A stretch of DNA of 53,915 nucleotides from Chloroflexota bacterium (GTDB taxonomy: Bacteria; Chloroflexota; Dehalococcoidia; UBA3495): positions 1-53,915 of the forward strand of contig JADFNR010000004.1 of assembly GCA_022563275.1 (NCBI GenBank). Direction: 5' to 3'. The first letter of the stretch is position 1, and every line of letters begins with the position of its first letter. Position numbers and translations under genes: made by a program. Below, piece after piece: positions 49,192 to 53,915 of the stretch. The notes under the pieces were generated by a model that was not told the origin of the DNA, searched no databases, and worked only from the letters and a program-made list of their open reading frames with translations.

Positions 49192-51611
49192 TTATTCCGG
49201 ACCGTTGCTTGGACCATCTCGTAGATTATTACGCCGTCCTGCTGGAAGGCGGTTCTCAGAAAACCGAAGCCCGCCAGGTTTTCGCCGCCATAGGTCTGCC
49301 GCTCTCTTGAGCCCAGGTAAACGTAGCGCACATCGTAAGCGTCTAGCAACCGGCGCACCTCGTCTGAATCGCCGCTGCTGAAGATCATCCTCACGTCGTC
49401 TTCCCGGCCTTGGAAGGGCGCCGATGAATTGCGCCACTGGAGTTCGTGACCCTTCCAGCCCAAGATGGTCGGGAACCCGGTACTGGAGGATATCCGGGCG
49501 AAATCGGAATAATCGTCGCCCACGGCCTCCACCATCCGGCCCCAGGTTGCGTCGTCCCGCAGCCACTGGATGGCTGCGTACTCCCCCGGCGCGGTCTGCT
49601 TGATAAAGGCCAGCCCATCCAGGGTGTTGTCGCTGAACGTGTGGCCTTCGTTGAACACCCCGGTCCGGTCCAGGACGGCTCCAACCGGGTAGTAGAAAGA
49701 GGCCAATAGCAGCACCACCACCGCCCCAGCCCACAGAAGGAGGCCGGCCCGCAGGAACCGGGCTACCGGTTTCGGGACCACCGCGGACCGGACCAAGTTT
49801 AACGACTGGCCCACCGAGGAACGGACCGACCACAGGTAGTACAGCCCGTAGGTCCCAACTATGCCCAGCAGCAGCCAGGCCTGGTAGTAGGTCTTAAATA
49901 CCGTGTTCATCCGCCGGTAGGCGCCGCCGAACCGGTCCACGTTGTAGAAAAGCTCGCTTCCCACCAGGAGATAGAAAGCCAACGCCGCCAGCAGTAGGGG
50001 GAATACCGTTGCCGGGTCCAGCTTTAGTCTGACCCGCTGCATCGCGCTGAACCCGGCCAGCGCCACCAGGGCCAGACCCGGCACGACCAGTATCATCCGG
50101 CCGCCGATCTCGCCAAAGGCCGCGCTGGTCCCATCGTCGATCCAGGTGACGAAGAACGCCAAACCGGTCCAAACCAGGAACGGCGCCAACGCCACTACCA
50201 TTACAAAGACCGCCGCAGAGCTGTCGCTGTCCGAGGGCCGTGCCAGACCCAGAAGCTGACGGACCAGGAATGAAACGGCCAGCAGGATGAACAACCCCAT
50301 CACCAAGAACAGCAGGAAGGGCCTGGTGTTAACATCCTGCAGCGGCAGGATGCCCGATGTTTGGGGAACGAACCCGCTGTAGAAGGGCAGGAAGAGGACG
50401 ACAGCCAAGACCAAAACAGGCACGACAACGATGGCGGCGTCTCTGGCCGCCCTGGTCAAGTCGCCTTCATGGTCACCGTAGGCCTTTACCAGCGCCACCG
50501 CTCCGAATATGGCGGCCAGTACCGGCAGGTCCGCGAGGTTGATAAAGGCTAAAGACCCCAGGAAGAGCGCGATGGCTGCTGACTCTACTGGATGACTCTT
50601 CACCCAACCCAGTCCCAGTCTGTCCGGGGAATGGAATAGATTGAGGCATAATCCCAGACCCAAGATGACGAAGGGCAGGCCCAGCACGTGGGCATGCAGG
50701 TCGCCCAGGATAAAGCTGAACATGGGGAACTCGGTGATCGTGTAGTCCAAGCTCTGGCCGCCGGAAAGCGTGTCGATCACCCGGCTGGCCCGGAACCACC
50801 ACCCGCCGTCGGGGAAGGCCCCGGAGCCCGTATTCGCTCCCTCAAGGCCCTTGATTCCCACCCACTCCCAGAACCCGCTGCCACCCCAGCCCTGCAGATG
50901 CACGAACTCCATGGCCCCTTCCAGGTTTCCGGCCAGGAGGACCAACACCGGGGCCGCGCCGCCGAATACGATGCCCGCTTTGAGGCTGCCGCCCGACAGC
51001 CTAACCAGGTTGTAGACCAGTCCGAAGACGCCCATGGCCACCAGCCCCGGCACCAAGGACAAGCCCAGATTGTAGCCCACGCTGGAGGCGACACCGGTCA
51101 ACTGGCTCAAGAAGGCCATCATGAAATGGCCGAAGTAGTAGTAGCTGATGGGATTCCCCGACAGCCAGGGGTCCTCGGGAGGGAAGAACCGGCTCTGGAG
51201 CACCGCGGTCATGAACCCTAGGTCCATGGGCTTTTCGGTGTGGTTGATGGCGGGCACTTCGGAGACGATGCCCAGCCACATCAGGAAGAACCCGATGAAC
51301 AGGACCTCCGCCGCCACCAGCATGGGCCAATTCTGGCGCGCGAAATCTTTGATCTCCGTCAAGGACCGGCGGAACAGGAAGACGCTGGGTACGGCGGCCA
51401 CAGCCAGGATCACGATGATGGTCAGTTGGGCGTTGGGAGCGATGTGGGACAGGCCCAGCATCCAGAGCACGTAGGAAAAGAACACCATGGCGGCGGGTTT
51501 TGCCAGGGTGAATCCCCGGTCGGGCAGCCTCCGAAATAACACGAAGGCCGCGGGCAAGGCCAGGATGCCCAGGGCTTGAATGGCGATGTACCAGCTAAGG
51601 GCGTCTAGCAC
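49188..51611 (-). CDS. DUF2298 / YYY-type membrane protein (TIGR03662 family)
   Basis: An 807-residue protein with about 15 membrane segments. It contains the family blocks PEDPWLSGNPISYYYFGHFMMA (the Tyr triplet that names the family), FSFILGDLHAHVLGLPF, and YRRMNTVFKTYYQAWLLLG. TIGR03662 proteins occur in Chloroflexi and archaea next to Agl23-like proteins and look like GT-C glycosyltransferases. It is first in the minus-strand group ending with the Tat-signal protein. Confidence 0.87.
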   Translation of the reverse strand: MLDALSWYIAIQALGILALPAAFVLFRRLPDRGFTLAKPAAMVFFSYVLWMLGLSHIAPNAQLTIIVILAVAAVPSVFLFRRSLTEIKDFARQNWPMLVAAEVLFIGFFLMWLGIVSEVPAINHTEKPMDLGFMTAVLQSRFFPPEDPWLSGNPISYYYFGHFMMAFLSQLTGVASSVGYNLGLSLVPGLVAMGVFGLVYNLVRLSGGSLKAGIVFGGAAPVLVLLAGNLEGAMEFVHLQGWGGSGFWEWVGIKGLEGANTGSGAFPDGGWWFRASRVIDTLSGGQSLDYTITEFPMFSFILGDLHAHVLGLPFVILGLGLCLNLFHSPDRLGLGWVKSHPVESAAIALFLGSLAFINLADLPVLAAIFGAVALVKAYGDHEGDLTRAARDAAIVVVPVLVLAVVLFLPFYSGFVPQTSGILPLQDVNTRPFLLFLVMGLFILLAVSFLVRQLLGLARPSDSDSSAAVFVMVVALAPFLVWTGLAFFVTWIDDGTSAAFGEIGGRMILVVPGLALVALAGFSAMQRVRLKLDPATVFPLLLAALAFYLLVGSELFYNVDRFGGAYRRMNTVFKTYYQAWLLLGIVGTYGLYYLWSVRSSVGQSLNLVRSAVVPKPVARFLRAGLLLWAGAVVVLLLASFYYPVGAVLDRTGVFNEGHTFSDNTLDGLAFIKQTAPGEYAAIQWLRDDATWGRMVEAVGDDYSDFARISSSTGFPTILGWKGHELQWRNSSAPFQGREDDVRMIFSSGDSDEVRRLLDAYDVRYVYLGSRERQTYGGENLAGFGFLRTAFQQDGVIIYEMVQATVRNK

Positions 51612-51687
51612 GGTTATCTATCGATCGCCGGGCTGGAGCCGGCCGGCATGGGGTGGAATCGGTGAGAACCGGCGGAGCAGGTTTGGG

Positions 51688-52644
51688 TCAGGGAACGGGC
51701 GCCAGCAGCGATTCCACGAAGTCCCGGGTGTCGAATGGGGCCAGGTCGGTGACACCTTCGCCCGTGCCGATAAACAGGATCGGCATCTGAAGTTCCTGCT
51801 TGATGGCAAGAACGATGCCGCCCCGGGCCGTTCCGTCCAGTTTGGCCAGGAATATGCCGGTACAATCCACTGCTTCCTTGAACGACTTGGCTTGGGCCAG
51901 ACCGTTGTGGCCGGTGGTGGCGTCCAGAGTGAGGATCACTTGGTGGGGCGCTTTGGGGTCCAGACGGGCCAGGACCCGGTGGACCTTACGCAGCTCCTCC
52001 ATCAGGTTGGACTTGGTGTGCAGCCTGCCGGCGGTGTCGATGATCAACACGTCGGCGCCCCGCGCCTTGCTGGCCTGATAGCTGTCGTAGGCCACGGCGC
52101 CTGGGTCGCCCCCAGGTTCGTGGCTAATAACATCTACGCCGATCTGCTTACCCAGGATCTCCAGTTGCTCGGCGGCGGCAGCCCGGAAGGTGTCCGCCGC
52201 GCCCAGAATCACCTTCTTGCCTTCCTGGGTAAAATGGTGGGCCAACTTGGCGATGCTCGTGGTCTTACCCGCTCCGTTGACGCCCACCATCAGTATCACA
52301 TACGGCCCGGTAACCTCAGTCTCATCCATCCAGAGAGATTCGCCGTCTTCAGGCTCCATGCCGGCCACCAAGGAGTCTTTGAGCGACTCGAAGACCTCCT
52401 CGCCGGATTCCAGCCCCTTTTCTTTGACGGTGTCCTTCAACTCTTCGATGATGCGGAGCGAAGTGTCAACACCAACATCCGAGGAGATCAGTATCTCTTC
52501 CAGTTCTTCCCAAACCGCATCGTCCAGCTTGGAGGACTTGAGCACGCTGAGGATCCGCCCGAACCAACGCTCGCGGCTGGGTTTCACCGCGTCCCGGGTG
52601 TGTTCTATGTTCTCCTGGCGGTTCCGTTTGAAGAATCTGAGCAT
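51688..52644 (-). CDS. ftsY: Signal recognition particle receptor FtsY
   Basis: A 318-residue SRP-GTPase. The N and G domains have [19 protein letters not shown] (P-loop), [27 protein letters not shown] and [10 protein letters not shown]. There is no long acidic A domain, as in many Gram-positive and Chloroflexi FtsY proteins. It docks ribosome-SRP complexes at SecYEG. It follows rnc on the minus strand, a common pairing. Confidence 0.96.
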   Translation of the reverse strand: MLRFFKRNRQENIEHTRDAVKPSRERWFGRILSVLKSSKLDDAVWEELEEILISSDVGVDTSLRIIEELKDTVKEKGLESGEEVFESLKDSLVAGMEPEDGESLWMDETEVTGPYVILMVGVNGAGKTTSIAKLAHHFTQEGKKVILGAADTFRAAAAEQLEILGKQIGVDVISHEPGGDPGAVAYDSYQASKARGADVLIIDTAGRLHTKSNLMEELRKVHRVLARLDPKAPHQVILTLDATTGHNGLAQAKSFKEAVDCTGIFLAKLDGTARGGIVLAIKQELQMPILFIGTGEGVTDLAPFDTRDFVESLLAPVP

Positions 52645-52730
52645 CTATTGTCCTGGAGACGGGTGACCGGGGGTTGGGCGCCCGTTGAATGCAAAACTGG
52701 AACACGAATCGGCGGGGATGGAGCGGCGGA

Positions 52731-53462
52731 CTAAATCTCTCCGGACAACGTAGCCAAGGCGGCACGGGCCGCTGCTCCTTCCGCCTCTGACTTCTTGCCG
52801 CCGGCGCCCGTGCCCACCACCTGGCCGTCGACCAGCACATCCACAGTGAACACGGGGCCGTGGTCGGGGCCCTCGCTGCTCACTAGTTTGTATGTAGGAG
52901 GGTCCAGCCCCTGGCCTTGGACCATCTCTTGAAGGAGGGATTTGGGATTCTCCGGCGGGCCTCCCTGTAGCTCGGCCTGGGCCAGTTCGGCGTCGATCAA
53001 CTTGAGGATGAACTGGCGGGTGAACTCGTTGCCCTGGTCTATGTAGACCGCCGCGACCAGCGCTTCCAACGCCGCCGCCAAGACCGAGTCTTGTTGGTGG
53101 CCGTTGCTGGTCTCGACGCCCTTCCCCACGAACAGATAGCTGCCCAGGTCCATGCGCCGGGCGATCTCAGCCAGGGTCTCGCGGCGGACCAAGGAGGAGC
53201 GGATCTTGGTGAGTTCCCCTTCGTCGGCGTCGGGGAAGCGGAGGTAAAGCTCCGTGGAAACGGCCAGTTCCAGGACGGCGTCGCCCAGGAATTCCAGCCG
53301 CTCGTAGGACTGGCTCGGGTCCAGCCCGTGCTCGTTGCAGTAGGAACTGTGCACCAGGGCCAAACGGAGCAGGCTGGGGTCCTTGAAGGAGAACCCCAGC
53401 GCTGTTTCAAGGGCCTTGACGGAGGCCCTGGTCGGTGTGGTTTTATCCCTAGATGACCCCAT
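52731..53462 (-). CDS. rnc: Ribonuclease III
   Basis: A 243-residue double-strand-specific endoribonuclease for rRNA and mRNA processing. The catalytic signature is SYERLEFLGDAVLELAVS (about 55-72). A second acidic motif lies at AAALEALVAAVYIDQG, and the C-terminal dsRNA-binding domain has NPKSLLQEMVQGQGLDPPTY and GGKKSEAEGAAARAAL. Its start overlaps the stop of the DsbA-like gene by 14 bases. Confidence 0.96.
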   Translation of the reverse strand: MGSSRDKTTPTRASVKALETALGFSFKDPSLLRLALVHSSYCNEHGLDPSQSYERLEFLGDAVLELAVSTELYLRFPDADEGELTKIRSSLVRRETLAEIARRMDLGSYLFVGKGVETSNGHQQDSVLAAALEALVAAVYIDQGNEFTRQFILKLIDAELAQAELQGGPPENPKSLLQEMVQGQGLDPPTYKLVSSEGPDHGPVFTVDVLVDGQVVGTGAGGKKSEAEGAAARAALATLSGEI

Positions 53463-53915
53463 GAGGCCACGGGGGCTGGGGCCGCTTGATCTCGCCGACG
53501 TGTTCGAACTCGCTCATGACCTTCGTCAGCGTCTCGTAGATCTCCACCGCCTGTTCATCGGGGGGAATGAACATCTTCAAGAAGGTGGCTTTCCCGTCGC
53601 CGAAAACGAAGGTGGGTACGCCGAACGCACCGTATTCTTCCACGGCGTTGGTGTGGGATTCTCCGATGTCTTTCAACAGTTCGGGGTCGGCCGCGTCCTC
53701 GCGGAAGCGGGCCATGTCGAGACCGGCGGCAACCGCGGCTTCTTCCATGACGGCCGGGTCCAGCAGGTCTTTCTTGTCTTCGTGGCGGGCCCGGAGCAGG
53801 GCCATGAAGAACGACTGGAACGCCTCATCGCCCTGGCGCTTGGCGGCTAAGCCGGACATGTGGGCCAGGAACGTTTTGTCGGTGCCGTCTATAACCTCTG
53901 GCAGCTCCCAAAGTT
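53449..53915 (-). CDS. DsbA-family thioredoxin-fold protein (C-terminal part)
   Basis: The gene enters from the right edge, leaving the last ~154 residues (from LWELPEVIDGTDKTFLAHMS). The helical insertion typical of DsbA (AKRQGDEAFQSFFMALLRARHEDKKDLLDP) is followed by the cis-proline strand YGAFGVPTFVFGDG. The active-site motif lies beyond the edge, so whether it is CxxC, SxxC or Sec-containing cannot be told. Candidates are a DsbA-like oxidoreductase or a 2-hydroxychromene-2-carboxylate isomerase-like enzyme. Upstream of rnc, overlapping it by 14 bases. Confidence 0.8.
   Translation of the reverse strand, partial: LWELPEVIDGTDKTFLAHMSGLAAKRQGDEAFQSFFMALLRARHEDKKDLLDPAVMEEAAVAAGLDMARFREDAADPELLKDIGESHTNAVEEYGAFGVPTFVFGDGKATFLKMFIPPDEQAVEIYETLTKVMSEFEHVGEIKRPQPPWPHGVI

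Overview
The window looks like the chromosome of a GC-rich bacterium of the phylum Chloroflexota, most likely Dehalococcoidia or the SAR202 side. The assignment is inference. It rests on a TIGR03662-type 'YYY' membrane protein next to an Agl23-like protein (families shared by Chloroflexi and archaea), frequent TTG/GTG starts, and the overall gene content. No phage, transposase or CRISPR locus is visible. Gene density is high except for a few repeat-rich gaps.

Layout. 0-3.2 kb: partial FAD oxidoreductase, CocE-type hydrolase, SAM methyltransferase. 3.3-12.9 kb: glyA, then a long plus-strand run rpsF-ssb-rpsR-foldase-hom-thrC-folE-GNAT-GT4 glycosyltransferase. 13-19.4 kb: DUF502 protein, double-GNAT protein, PIG-L deacetylase, DUF885 protein, EthD protein, and an S41-family lipoprotein whose catalytic Ser and Lys are both replaced. 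19.5-25.5 kb (minus): tRNA-Thr(TGT), tRNA-Tyr, tRNA-Thr(GGT), tuf, rpmG, secE, nusG, rplK, rplA, rplJ, rplL, with a clear promoter at the head and an attenuator in the rplJ leader. 25.7-30.6 kb: apt, metallo-beta-lactamase-fold hydrolase, carboxymuconolactone decarboxylase-like protein, beta-hydroxyacid dehydrogenase, an unrecognised conserved-looking protein, and a UGSC-type selenoprotein. 30.6-31.4 kb: repeat-rich gap. 31.4-37.4 kb: NuoE/F/G-like subunits plus a ferredoxin-NADP reductase-like flavoprotein. 37.5-43.1 kb: mutS, an ArsC/Spx-like selenoprotein, a HAD-like protein, mutL. 43.1-43.5 kb: tandem duplication carrying repeat elements. 43.5-51.6 kb (minus): small Tat-signal protein, FAD amine oxidase-like protein, flippase-like protein, Agl23-like and YYY membrane proteins. 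51.7 kb to the end: ftsY, rnc, partial DsbA-like protein.

Most notable: two genes are interrupted by an in-frame TGA exactly at a redox-active position, and each has a stem-loop at the right distance downstream to be a bacterial SECIS. Ordinary gene calling would truncate both. One is a UGSC-family protein of unknown function (Sec103). The other is an ArsC/Spx-fold protein with U-x-x-C in place of C-x-x-C (Sec13). The organism therefore very probably decodes UGA as selenocysteine, with selA/selB/selC/selD outside this window. Other unusual points are the dead S41 protease, a formate-dehydrogenase-like NuoG subunit with no Cys/Sec ligand, acidic tails on both S6 and L10, and a family of ~95-bp elements associated with local duplications.
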